Shown: positions 25,517 through 34,294 of the stretch, one piece after another
Numbering within the stretch: position 1 is the stretch's first letter
Layout of the letters: each line of letters opens with the position of its first letter
Source of the DNA: an uncultured Gammaproteobacteria bacterium
GTDB taxonomy: Bacteria > Pseudomonadota > Gammaproteobacteria > Pseudomonadales > Pseudohongiellaceae
Reading direction: 5' to 3'
NCBI GenBank assembly: GCA_913031035.1
Contig: CAJWGN010000019.1
Coordinates: forward strand, 1-37,050
DNA length: 37,050 nucleotides
Notes under the pieces: model-generated
The model's database searches: none
Told to the model about the DNA's origin: nothing
What the model saw: the letters and a program-made list of their open reading frames with translations, nothing else
Position numbers and translations under genes: made by a program

Positions 25517-26515
25517 ATGATTGAATTTCCTCCACGCCTAGACCTCGCGAATCTTCCCACCCCTCTCACCGAGCTGTGCAACTACGCTGGTGGCCCAGCA
25601 GATGTTTCAATTTGGATTAAGCACGACGAGCTGACTGGAATGGAAGTGTCGGGTAATAAAATCCGGAAGCTCGAGTTTTCAATTGCCGAAGCCTCGCTGC
25701 AAGGCTGCGATACTTTGATGACCTGTGGTGGTATTCAGTCAAATCATTGCCGCGCAACTGCTGTTATTGGCGCTCGCTTAGGCCTTAAAGTGCATTTGAT
25801 ATTACGGGGCGAAAAGCCTGAAGTGCCAGATGGTAATCTTTTGATGGGCTACTTAAGTGGTGCGACCATTACCTACCTTAGCCAGGCCCAGTGGAGCTTT
25901 CATGAGCAGAAGGCAGCCGAGCTTAGAGCCGAATACTTAAGGATGGGTAGCAAAGCCTTTTTCATTCCTGTGGGTGCTAGCGATGAAATTGGCCTGTGGG
26001 GATATATCGCCGCTGCCGCGGAACTTAAGCAAGACTTTGAAGATTTGTCGATAGACCCTGAATATATTGTTTGCGCCACTGGCTCTGGAGGCACTCAGGG
26101 CGGACTTTTAGTTGGTGGGAAGTTGTTTGATATGAATGCCAAATGTGTGGCCTTTAACGTAAGTGATGACGCTGACTACTTTGATCGAAAAATAAAAGAA
26201 GACGTGACGTTATGGAAGCAGCGGTATGAGATAGATTTCGACCTGAACAGTATTGATATTCAGACCGCCGAAGGTTACCTCGGTCCAGGATATGGCAAAG
26301 CCGACCCCTGTGTTTTTGATACTATTGCTGAACTCGCTCGAGCTGATGGCATTTTTCTAGACCCAGTCTATACAGGTAAAGCCTTTCATGGCATGGTGAG
26401 TGAGTTAAACAAAGGCGAGAAAGGCGCGTTTCCTGGTGTTAAAAACATTGTTTTTGTCCACACCGGCGGCCTGTTTGGTGTCTTTCCACAACAGCAAAAT
26501 TTTTCGTTTGATTAA
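25517..26515 (+). CDS. D-cysteine desulfhydrase / ACC deaminase family PLP enzyme
   Basis: PLP-dependent enzyme of fold type II, 332 aa. The lysine that binds PLP is K48 in SGNKIRKLEF, the SNH triad S75-N76-H77 lies in CGGIQSNH, and the phosphate-binding loop is ATGSGGTQGG. The family includes D-cysteine desulfhydrase, ACC deaminase and D-amino-acid ammonia-lyase-like enzymes, all of which release ammonia from small amino acids. The residues visible do not decide between them, though SNH plus GGLFG at the end fits the DcyD-like side. ATG 25517 has only a weak ribosome site. It stands alone after a strong terminator. Confidence 0.85.
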   Translation: MIEFPPRLDLANLPTPLTELCNYAGGPADVSIWIKHDELTGMEVSGNKIRKLEFSIAEASLQGCDTLMTCGGIQSNHCRATAVIGARLGLKVHLILRGEKPEVPDGNLLMGYLSGATITYLSQAQWSFHEQKAAELRAEYLRMGSKAFFIPVGASDEIGLWGYIAAAAELKQDFEDLSIDPEYIVCATGSGGTQGGLLVGGKLFDMNAKCVAFNVSDDADYFDRKIKEDVTLWKQRYEIDFDLNSIDIQTAEGYLGPGYGKADPCVFDTIAELARADGIFLDPVYTGKAFHGMVSELNKGEKGAFPGVKNIVFVHTGGLFGVFPQQQNFSFD

Positions 26516-26570
26516 AGCCGGTCAATTCTTCTGCTGAAATTTATGAAAATTTTATAACGGATTTTGGATT

Positions 26571-27782
26571 ATGATTTTTAACATTGAACTTAACTTGCCA
26601 ACTACAAAGTTAAACAGAAAACCGGTAGTACCCGCCACAATAGTTTCCGCTCTGGTTTTGAGTGCTTGCCTTATTTCAGGATCTGCTAAGGCCCAAGAGG
26701 CAGATGGCTACTCTGGTGCATCGCCTTCCTACAGTGAACCGGTAATCCCAGAAATTTGGGACACGCAATATGAATCAGAGCTTTTGCCCACCACTAAACA
26801 GCTCATTACAACGGGTTTACGGTCGGGTGAGGGCTATTTCAGCGCTGACGGTTCTCAGTTAATCTTCCAAAGTGAAGTTCCGGGTGATAACCCATTCTAC
26901 CAAATATATGTGAGGGACCTAGCGAGCGGCATAACTAATCAGGTCTCGCCCGGAATAGGTCTGACTACTTGCAGCTGGATACACCCTACTGACGCAAAGG
27001 TTATGTTTTCGTCTACTCATGAAGACCCAGATGCTTATGCAAAACAGGCTGAGGAAATAGCAATCAGGAAAAGCGGGGTCGAAAGACCCTACGGATGGGA
27101 TTACGATACTGCGTATGATATTTACCAAGCTAACTCAGACGGTAGCAATATCATCAATCTGACCAAAAGTTTGGGCTATGACGCCGAAGGATCTTACTCA
27201 ACCGATGGCAGCAAGATTCTTTTTGCATCGAACCGTGATGCCTACAGTCGTACCCTCAGTATTGCTGAGAATAAATTGCTGGAGGACGATAGCGCGTATT
27301 TTATGGATCTCTACGTGATGGACGCTGATGGAGGCAATGTTGAGCAACTTACCTTTTCACCAGGTTATGACGGGGGTCCATTCTTTAGCCCCGACAACAA
27401 GAAGGTATTATGGCGCCGTTTTAATCCTGACGGCAATAGTGCGGAAATCTGGACAATGGACATAGATGGCAGCAATCAGCGCCAACTTACCGCGGATGCC
27501 ATGGTGGCTTGGGGACCTTATTTTCATCCATCGGGTGATTACATTATCTATTCGAGCAATGTCTTGGGTCATGCAAACTTTGAACTTTTTATGATTGATC
27601 CGGAAGGTCTTAAAGAACCAGTGCGTGTCACTAATACCGAAGGTACAGATATTTTGCCTGTTTTTTCGCCGGATGGGTTGAACCTTGCGTGGAGCACAAC
27701 GCGCACCCTTGGTGGCGCTTCACAGATTCATATGAGCCAGTGGAACCACGAGCGTGCCCTTGAGCTATTGGGTCTACATTAG
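26571..27782 (+). CDS. Exported PD40/TolB-like beta-propeller protein
   Basis: A 403-aa protein with several PD40 (WD40-like) repeats, as in TolB: GYFSADGSQLIFQS, GSYSTDGSKILFAS, GPFFSPDNKKVLWR, GPYFHPSGDYIIYSS and LPVFSPDGLNLAWS. This gives a predicted five- or six-bladed propeller. The N-terminus is long (18 residues before the hydrophobic core) and could be cut after AKA by signal peptidase I, or at C33 in the lipobox-like LSAC by signal peptidase II. It ends 25 bp before the M1-M28-PDZ peptidase gene, so the two are probably co-expressed and the propeller may present or sense peptide substrates. No enzymatic motif is visible. Confidence 0.85.
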   Translation: MIFNIELNLPTTKLNRKPVVPATIVSALVLSACLISGSAKAQEADGYSGASPSYSEPVIPEIWDTQYESELLPTTKQLITTGLRSGEGYFSADGSQLIFQSEVPGDNPFYQIYVRDLASGITNQVSPGIGLTTCSWIHPTDAKVMFSSTHEDPDAYAKQAEEIAIRKSGVERPYGWDYDTAYDIYQANSDGSNIINLTKSLGYDAEGSYSTDGSKILFASNRDAYSRTLSIAENKLLEDDSAYFMDLYVMDADGGNVEQLTFSPGYDGGPFFSPDNKKVLWRRFNPDGNSAEIWTMDIDGSNQRQLTADAMVAWGPYFHPSGDYIIYSSNVLGHANFELFMIDPEGLKEPVRVTNTEGTDILPVFSPDGLNLAWSTTRTLGGASQIHMSQWNHERALELLGLH

Positions 27783-27807
27783 CAGGTTTATAAAGCAGGT
27801 TGTGTCG

Positions 27808-30800
27808 ATGTTAAAAATGGCAGATATTTCCAAGGTTACAGCGTTCGCTTTATCGCTGTGTTTGAGTGGGCTTGCTAGTAGCCAAGCTGTTAAACAAATC
27901 ACTATCGATAAACCTCTGGGGCTTTCGCCGTCAGGGGTATTAGTAGCGACACCCACAACAACATCTTCAGCAATATCAGCAGTACAGATGGAGCCAATTC
28001 ACCACAGTTTGCGGGTAGCTTTGGACCCGTTTAATCAATCGCTTATTGTCGAAGACACGATAACCTTCCCAGACACCACTAATCTTGCAGATATTAAGTT
28101 CAGTCTGAATGAAAACCTCGCCATCACCAACAGTTCGGGCACTCTTAGCCAGTTGCCAGCCTCAACGTCCTTACGTGGTATCGGTATCAACAATACTGGT
28201 TCGCAATCTGCTGATTTTAAAAGTTATTCTTTGCGCTTGACTCGCAGCTCAAGAAATCAGGTGTCACTAATTTATTCTGGATCCGTTTACGATCTGGCTG
28301 AACAAGAAAGTGCGGAATATGCACAAAGCTTCGCAGACACATCCGGGATCATAGGTGAGCAGGGCGTCTACTTGAATAAGGGTAGCCTGTGGATTCCAGA
28401 TTTTGGCGCTGAACTTGTTACTTTTGATCTTCAAGTTGAGTTTGAAGGCCAAGCTGCTTCTTGGACAGCAGTTAGTCAAGGAGATCGCAGTGGCGCAAAT
28501 GGATGGCGCAGCAACGACCCTATGGAAGAGGTCTATCTTATTGCCGCGGACTTTACCGAATACGCAACTGAGTATAACGACATAGATGTATTGGCCTATC
28601 TTAGAACGCCAGATAAAAACTTAGCAACGAAATATTTGGATGCCACCGAGCGGTATCTTGCATTGTATGAGCCTTTGTTGGGTGACTACCCTTATGGCAA
28701 GTTTGCGCTGATAGAGAACTTTTGGGAAACCGGTTATGGCATGCCATCTTTCACCTTGCTGGGAGAACAAGTTATTCGATTTCCTTTTATTCTCGAATCG
28801 TCTTATCCCCATGAAATTCTTCACAACTGGTGGGGTAATGGGGTCTACCCCGATTATGAAAGCGGCAATTGGAGTGAAGGTTTAACCGCCTATCTTGCAG
28901 ATCATTTATTTCGCGAGATGGATGGTGCCGGGTCTGAGTACCGAAAAGAAATGCTTGCTCGTTACAAAAATTATGTTGCCGAAGATGATGATTTTGCTCT
29001 GTCCAGGTTCACCTCGCGTAATTCTGCTGCAAGTCAAGCTGTCGGCTACGGCAAGACGCTAATGCTTTGGCATATGCTCAGGATAGAAATCGGAGATGAA
29101 CTTTTCTTGACAGGTTTGCGAAAGCTTTTTCAGGACTTCAAATTCAAGCGTGCTTCGTTCTCTGATATTGCTGTGCTGTTTACAGAAGTTGCAGGCACTG
29201 ATCTGACAGCTTTTTTTGAGCAATGGGTAACTAGAATAGGAGCGCCTTCGCTTTCGTTCTCTGTTACTGAGGACGGCGATAATCAAGCTCGTATCATGTT
29301 CGCTCAAATTCAACCGGAAGCCCCTTATGACATAACGGTGCCGGTCGCATTGTATTATCAGGATGAAGCGTACCCCGAGATTTACAATATTTCGCTAAGT
29401 CAAAAGATTGATGGAGTGATTGCTGACAACTATGACCAACTTGAAGGAATATTAGTCGACCCGTATTTCGATGTTTTCAGAAGTCTAGCTAGGGAAGAGA
29501 CACCTGCCACCATTGGAGAACTTTTTGGTGCCAATGAGATAACCTTCATTTTGCCTCAGTCCAATCGTCAGTATTGGAGGCAATTGGCAGAGTCTTTTGC
29601 TGAAGGCGTGGATGCGGACATTGTTGTCGATAATGAAATTATATCCTTGCCCGGCGATCGCTCAGTGTGGGTGCTGGGTAAAGACAACCGGTTCGCAGCT
29701 GATTTCTCTAACCAGATAGGTGATTTTGATTCAGATATTGGAACCGCTTCGGTCAATATTGCTGGGCGTGAGATTGAGTTGTTTGATCGAAGCACGGTAT
29801 TGGTCGCGCGCCACCCAAGCAATTCTGATTTGGCTTTGGGCTGGATTGGGATTGACGACATGATAGCCATCCCTGGGATGATCGAAAAACTACCCCACTA
29901 TGGCAAGTACTCATATCTCAGTTTTCTTGGGGAAGAGCCAACTAACGATGTTAAAGGCGTGTGGTCAAGCAAGGCGTCGCCGATGCGATGGTTGAAACCT
30001 GGACTCCAAAGGGATATTAATTGGGAGCAACTGCCAACTACGCCTGCGCTGGCTACTTTGCCGGCGAAGTATTTGCCTGATCAGCTGCTCGGCCATGTCA
30101 CTGAGTTAACCGGTGTTGAGATGGCCGGTCGCAGTCTGGGTTCAAAAGGCATAGAGGCCGCCGCAGCTTATATTGCTGGTCAATTTCGAGCGGCGGGCAT
30201 TGCACCACTTTCCAGAGGATACTTCCAAAATTGGACCCAGCAGCTTGAAATTGAAGGTATCGGCGAGAGTGACAGCGTTAATGAAAGCGCTTATAAAAGG
30301 CCAGTCCGATTATCAAACATATTCGGTGTACTCAAAGGCAGCAATCCGGACTTGAATGGCAAACCTGTTGTCGTTGGCGCTCACTTCGATCATTTAGGCG
30401 TCGATAGCGTTACCGGTGAGGTATATCCCGGTGCCGACGATAACGCGTCAGGTGTAGCTATAATGTTAGAAGTGGCCGCTAAACTAGTGTCTTCTTTTGC
30501 GCCTCAAAGGCCTGTTATTTTTGTCGCCTTTACCGGCGAAGAGAGTGGCCTGCTTGGCTCTAAATATTTCGTAGAAAACTTACCGAGCATGTTTAACAAA
30601 GACGAGATTTTTGCGATGGTCAACCTTGACTCAGTTGGCAGGCTAAATGGTAGAGAGTTGCAGGTGTTCGGAACAGGCAGTGCTTATGAATTCCCCTTCA
30701 TGGCGCAAGGCATAGGATTTACCACTGGCTTACAATCGACGTTTCCCCAGCAAACCATAGCAAGTAGCGATCATATAAGCTTTCTTAATGAAGGGGTTCC

Positions 30801-31260
30801 TGGGATTCACCTGTTTGGCGGCGTGACTGAAGATTATCATCGCCCCAGTGATACTGCTGATAAGCTAGACCTTGACGGTATGTCCGATATCGCATTGTGG
30901 CTGGAAGAGGCTATTGTCTATTTGGCAGACAATACTGATCCTCTTCGTGTCACTTTAGCTGGGGCAAGTGTTCCTGTCCAAGCATCCGCTGGAGATCGCG
31001 ATGCCAGCCTCGGGACGGTGCCAGATTTCTCCTATGCCGGTGAGGGTGTAAGAATTTCAGCGGTAAGCCCCGGCGGCGCGGCGGCCGAATCTGGTCTCGA
31101 GGCGGGAGACGTGTTACTTAGCTTTAATGGTGCGGCACTGGCTAGCTTGCAGGTTTACTCGAACCTGATTCGAGAATCAGCAGCAGGAGAAAGCGTGGCT
31201 CTAGAAGTTCTTCGTGCAGGGCAAATTATTTCAGTTCAAGTTACGCTTAAAGCACGCTGA
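27808..31260 (+). CDS. M1-like / M28 / PDZ fusion metallopeptidase, exported
   Basis: A 1150-aa exported protein joining two zinc peptidases and a PDZ domain. ATG 27808 has AGGT eight bases upstream and starts a signal peptide (hydrophobic about 11-22, end near ASSQA); the frame also opens upstream at 27754, but that part overlaps the PD40 gene. The M1-like unit has HEILH (335-339) and E357 in GNWSEG. The M28 unit has the full set: H859 in AHFDH, D877/D878, E911-E912, D941 and H1011. A C-terminal PDZ (about 1065-1150) carries SGLEAGDVLLSFNG. The M1 GAMEN exopeptidase motif is replaced by GYGMPSF and the HEXXH-to-Glu gap is 17 rather than 18, so M1 specificity may differ. It probably acts as a periplasmic or cell-surface aminopeptidase. 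Confidence 0.88.
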   Translation: MLKMADISKVTAFALSLCLSGLASSQAVKQITIDKPLGLSPSGVLVATPTTTSSAISAVQMEPIHHSLRVALDPFNQSLIVEDTITFPDTTNLADIKFSLNENLAITNSSGTLSQLPASTSLRGIGINNTGSQSADFKSYSLRLTRSSRNQVSLIYSGSVYDLAEQESAEYAQSFADTSGIIGEQGVYLNKGSLWIPDFGAELVTFDLQVEFEGQAASWTAVSQGDRSGANGWRSNDPMEEVYLIAADFTEYATEYNDIDVLAYLRTPDKNLATKYLDATERYLALYEPLLGDYPYGKFALIENFWETGYGMPSFTLLGEQVIRFPFILESSYPHEILHNWWGNGVYPDYESGNWSEGLTAYLADHLFREMDGAGSEYRKEMLARYKNYVAEDDDFALSRFTSRNSAASQAVGYGKTLMLWHMLRIEIGDELFLTGLRKLFQDFKFKRASFSDIAVLFTEVAGTDLTAFFEQWVTRIGAPSLSFSVTEDGDNQARIMFAQIQPEAPYDITVPVALYYQDEAYPEIYNISLSQKIDGVIADNYDQLEGILVDPYFDVFRSLAREETPATIGELFGANEITFILPQSNRQYWRQLAESFAEGVDADIVVDNEIISLPGDRSVWVLGKDNRFAADFSNQIGDFDSDIGTASVNIAGREIELFDRSTVLVARHPSNSDLALGWIGIDDMIAIPGMIEKLPHYGKYSYLSFLGEEPTNDVKGVWSSKASPMRWLKPGLQRDINWEQLPTTPALATLPAKYLPDQLLGHVTELTGVEMAGRSLGSKGIEAAAAYIAGQFRAAGIAPLSRGYFQNWTQQLEIEGIGESDSVNESAYKRPVRLSNIFGVLKGSNPDLNGKPVVVGAHFDHLGVDSVTGEVYPGADDNASGVAIMLEVAAKLVSSFAPQRPVIFVAFTGEESGLLGSKYFVENLPSMFNKDEIFAMVNLDSVGRLNGRELQVFGTGSAYEFPFMAQGIGFTTGLQSTFPQQTIASSDHISFLNEGVPGIHLFGGVTEDYHRPSDTADKLDLDGMSDIALWLEEAIVYLADNTDPLRVTLAGASVPVQASAGDRDASLGTVPDFSYAGEGVRISAVSPGGAAAESGLEAGDVLLSFNGAALASLQVYSNLIRESAAGESVALEVLRAGQIISVQVTLKAR

Positions 31261-31393
31261 ACAATAAGCCCGACGCAACAAAAAGAATCGACAGCCTTAG
31301 CAGCTTTTTACTGGCTGAGGTTTTAGGACTTGCCCAGTTGTAGTGTTCTTCTTCGATAAAAAGGCAGTTCTGGTTTTTTTTGAAAATTTTCAC
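31247..31393 (-). CDS. Possible 48-aa small membrane protein
   Basis: A minus-strand frame with GGAGAG upstream of GTG 31393, ending at TAA (31249-31247), 14 bases inside the 3' end of the convergent fusion peptidase. It encodes a basic N-terminus (VKIFKKN), an acidic middle (IEEEHYNWASPK), a second basic patch (SKKLLR) and a hydrophobic C-terminal segment (about 31-48) that could span the membrane. Unknown function. Support is the ribosome site, the amphipathic layout and the otherwise empty region. Against it: the frame passes through a hairpin that may be the terminator of the peptidase gene. Confidence 0.45.
   Translation of the reverse strand: MKIFKKNQNCLFIEEEHYNWASPKTSASKKLLRLSILFVASGLLFSVL
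31294..31324 (+). terminator. Probable terminator after the fusion peptidase
   Basis: CCTTAGCAG (31295-31303) pairs with CTGGCTGAGG (31311-31320), with one wobble and one bulge, followed by TTTT. It lies 35 bp after the stop codon. Confidence 0.5.
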
Positions 31394-31454
31394 TTCTCTC
31401 TCCAGTGACTAAATTTAAGTAAGATCAAGTAAAACCCATCGGGGAGGTTTCGCA

Positions 31455-31484
31455 ATGCAGACACTAGGGCAATGCAGTGAATAA
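31455..31484 (+). CDS. Possible nine-residue leader peptide
   Basis: ATG 31455 follows GGGGAGG (31441-31447) at seven bases, one of the best ribosome sites in the window. The frame encodes MQTLGQCSE and stops at TAA, five bases before a terminator-like stem. The arrangement resembles transcription-attenuation leaders, but the peptide has no run of one amino acid. Confidence 0.35.
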   Translation: MQTLGQCSE

Positions 31485-31488
31485 ATGT

Positions 31489-31524
31489 GTCTAAAAAGTG
31501 GCAGCTGTCTCTCTAGACTTTTTT
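31489..31524 (+). terminator. Terminator-like hairpin in the DUF5916 leader
   Basis: GTCTA (31489-31493) pairs with TAGAC (31514-31518), followed by TTTTTT. A rival stem, AAAAAGT with ACTTTTT, uses overlapping bases, so two exclusive folds exist. The stem is short. Confidence 0.4.
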
Positions 31525-31593
31525 GCAACTAATTGTTTCTAATTAAGAAAAAGTAAGCGTTATGGTTTATAGTTTCTAAATAGAAATCTACGT

Positions 31594-31613
31594 AGGTGCA
31601 GGTTCCTGCACCT
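31594..31613. repeat. 20-base palindrome upstream of the DUF5916 gene
   Basis: AGGTGCAGG, TT, CCTGCACCT: nine matched bases on each side. It could be an operator or an RNA hairpin. It supports a translation start downstream at 31662 rather than at 31596, which lies inside the palindrome. Confidence 0.6.
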
Positions 31614-31661
31614 CATCACCATAAGACGAATACAAGACGCCCAGTTTGGCGAAGAGGTTAC

Positions 31662-34058
31662 ATGTTCAACCAATTACGGCGTAGTTTGCTTTGCTGTATT
31701 ACAATTTTTCTCTCGGTTTCAGCATTTCCACAGTCCAATCTTCCTCAGCTTATTCAGATCGATCATGCGGCGGCGAACATTACCTTAGATGGATTTATTA
31801 ATGAATCTGTTTGGGACGATCTTCCTATCGTCGATGGAATGAAAGTCATTGTTCCCGATACGCTAGAAGACGCACCTTACGACACACATATCCGTTTCTT
31901 TTATACCGAGCGCGGTATTTATGTTAGCGCCATGAATTTTCAGCCAAAAGATACCCTGATTCCGCGAATGACCTCACGAGATCAATTTCTACCTCGGGAC
32001 GGTTTCGTCGTTACCATAGACGCATCCGGTGAAGGGTTGTACGGATACTTTCTTCGGTTAAATTTGGGTGGGACTCTCACCGATGCGACAGTGATTGCAG
32101 AGCGTCAATTTAACCGTCAATGGAATGGGTCTTGGGACGGGCGCACCCAGGAATTGGAAAACGGCTGGAGTGCCGAGATGTTCATTCCTTGGTCGATGAT
32201 GGCGCTGCCACAAACAGACGACAGCGTGAACTCAGCCCGTAAGATGGGTTTGTATTTTGAGCGGCAAATCGGGCACATGAGCGGCAATCAAATTGCTAAC
32301 CCCGCACTTCCACGAACGGTGAATGAATACCTCTCCGCTTTCACAAAATATGAATACATGAATATTAGGCCGGCCAAGCAGCTGACGTATTTCCCATTTA
32401 TTGCCAGCACCTTTGATAGTCTGCGTAATGATTCTGAGATAAAAGTGGGCACTGACATTTTTTGGCGACCTACCACCAACACTCAATTCTCAGCCACACT
32501 AAACCCAGATTTTGGCAGCGTCGCCGCTGATGATGTTGTTGTTAATCTATCTGCATTTGAAGTATTTTTTCGTGAGCAACGCCAGTTTTTTTTGGAGGGC
32601 CAAGATGTTTTTCTTACCCATCCTCGGAATACCAATCCGGGCGGTCCGGGTGGACCAATCTCTATGCTCAATACTAGGCGTATTGGCAGTGCCCCAGTTT
32701 TTGATATTCCTGATGACGTTAATACGGTGGCTACCGATGTCAGCGCACCCAGCGATCTGCTGGGTGCCGCAAAATTCACCGGCCAAAGTGGCAATCTTCG
32801 CTATGGGATACTGGCGGCTTCGGAAGCGAATTCGCAGATATTAGGCACCGATCAAAAGGGCAGCACTGTTAAGCTAGAAGCCGACGGAAGAGACTTCCTT
32901 GTTGGTCGGCTAATTTATGAAGATACCGGCTCAGGTGGACGACGCAGCATAGGTTGGATGGGTACAAATATTTCTCATTCGAGTACTGATGCAACTGTTA
33001 ATGGCATAGATGCGCACTATTTTTCTGCGGATAACCGATTGGTTTTTGATGGCCAGTTTTTCCACAGCAATGTTGAAGGTGTGACTGGCACGGGCGGCAT
33101 GGCAGATTTTCGTTTTCGTCCAGATCGCGGCAAGCAGCATACGCTTCGTGCCACCTACTTTGATGAAACCCTCGATATCAATGACCTTGGATTTCTAACT
33201 CGAAACGATCAAATGAATCTTGACTATAATTACAATTTGGTCGAGTCGGACATAGAAAGTCTAAGGAATAGAACGACTACGTATATTATTACTAATCAAT
33301 GGAACCTCGAGGGGCGTCCGGTTCGTCTCGGCTTATTTTTCAATCAAGACTACAATTTTTTAAACAATGATACTTTTGCCTTTAGTTTGCAACATTTCCC
33401 AAAGCGAGCTGATGACAGACTTGGTGGCGGCACAGGCGATTTTAAAATACCTAGTCGCAGTGGCATTAATTTTTCATATAAGACTGATCCGTCAAAGAAA
33501 GTGTCGCTTTTTGGAGGAATCGAACTGGGTCAAGAAGCTCTCGGACCGGCTCGCTATAACTACGATGTTGGTATTGAATGGCGCCCAATTGACAGTTTCT
33601 CAACCAGTCTACGTACTCGCTATACCGACTCGGAAGCGATCCTAGTTCATAAAGGAGACGGTGCTTACACTTCTTTTGAAGGCCATCAGTGGTCACCAAA
33701 ATTGGAATTGAATTATTTTATTTCTAACTGGCAACAGCTGCGCCTCAGTGTTCAATGGAACGCTTTAAAGGCTTTCGAAGACAGATTTTGGCAGGTTGAC
33801 CCCAATAAATTTCGCTCACTAATTCCGGTGGGCAAACCTGGCAGCGAATCAGACGACTTCGTTGTTAGTCGAATGACTTTGCAGGCTCGTTATCGTTGGG
33901 AGCTAGCGCCGCTCTCTGATTTATTTCTGGTCTACACCAGAGGCAGCAATTTGCCTAGAGATGAATTTGACACATTTCCAAGTTTACTCGAACAGTCTTT
34001 TAATGACCGGGTAGTCGATACCGTGGCCTTCCGGCTTCGCTATCGCTTCGGATCTTAA
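31662..34058 (+). CDS. DUF5916 protein with N-terminal CBM9-like domain
   Basis: Exported 798-aa protein of the DUF5916 type. ATG 31662 has AAGAGG six bases upstream and begins a signal peptide (basic N-terminus, hydrophobic about 9-24, cleavage near AFPQS). Residues about 30-220 resemble the CBM9-like domain (ITLDGFINESVWDDLP) seen in sugar-binding or substrate-binding modules. The hallmark VFFREQRQFFLEGQDVF follows near 300. The rest is strand-rich and ends in YRFGS, consistent with an outer-membrane barrel. The family is common in Bacteroidetes and marine Gammaproteobacteria, often beside peptidases; no biochemical role is firmly known. Its leader region is unusual. Confidence 0.85.
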   Translation: MFNQLRRSLLCCITIFLSVSAFPQSNLPQLIQIDHAAANITLDGFINESVWDDLPIVDGMKVIVPDTLEDAPYDTHIRFFYTERGIYVSAMNFQPKDTLIPRMTSRDQFLPRDGFVVTIDASGEGLYGYFLRLNLGGTLTDATVIAERQFNRQWNGSWDGRTQELENGWSAEMFIPWSMMALPQTDDSVNSARKMGLYFERQIGHMSGNQIANPALPRTVNEYLSAFTKYEYMNIRPAKQLTYFPFIASTFDSLRNDSEIKVGTDIFWRPTTNTQFSATLNPDFGSVAADDVVVNLSAFEVFFREQRQFFLEGQDVFLTHPRNTNPGGPGGPISMLNTRRIGSAPVFDIPDDVNTVATDVSAPSDLLGAAKFTGQSGNLRYGILAASEANSQILGTDQKGSTVKLEADGRDFLVGRLIYEDTGSGGRRSIGWMGTNISHSSTDATVNGIDAHYFSADNRLVFDGQFFHSNVEGVTGTGGMADFRFRPDRGKQHTLRATYFDETLDINDLGFLTRNDQMNLDYNYNLVESDIESLRNRTTTYIITNQWNLEGRPVRLGLFFNQDYNFLNNDTFAFSLQHFPKRADDRLGGGTGDFKIPSRSGINFSYKTDPSKKVSLFGGIELGQEALGPARYNYDVGIEWRPIDSFSTSLRTRYTDSEAILVHKGDGAYTSFEGHQWSPKLELNYFISNWQQLRLSVQWNALKAFEDRFWQVDPNKFRSLIPVGKPGSESDDFVVSRMTLQARYRWELAPLSDLFLVYTRGSNLPRDEFDTFPSLLEQSFNDRVVDTVAFRLRYRFGS

Positions 34059-34294
34059 TTTTTAAGGGCATATCAGGGCAAAAGTTTAAATACCCAATTA
34101 AGCCGTGTGACTGGCGGTGGCTATTGCTGGTGTTAGTGCTGCGCTACTTCATTTCTAATTGTCATACTGTTGAAAACATGGTTTGCTAGGCTTCAATGCT
34201 AGCAAGCCCTATCGCCTATAAAATACTGGGTAAAACAATATTTAAAACAAGGGCTTACTAATATTAGGTTCAACTTACATTGCAGGCAATACCT
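34059..34294. other. Intergenic region with hairpin before the glycerophosphodiesterase gene
   Basis: No gene is seen. GGTTTGCTAG (34180-34189) and CTAGCAAGCC (34199-34208) form a ten-pair stem with one wobble and a nine-base loop. No T-tract follows, so it may be an RNA structure or operator rather than a terminator. Confidence 0.45.

Larger units (their letters stand above)
31394..31661. other. Regulatory-looking leader of the DUF5916 gene
   Basis: This stretch holds no long gene. It contains, in order, a nine-codon frame with a strong ribosome site (31441-31484), a terminator-like hairpin with six T (31489-31524), two TTTCT/AGAAA inverted repeats (31536-31550 and 31573-31586) and a 20-base palindrome (31594-31613). 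It then runs into the ribosome site of the DUF5916 gene. Confidence 0.45.
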
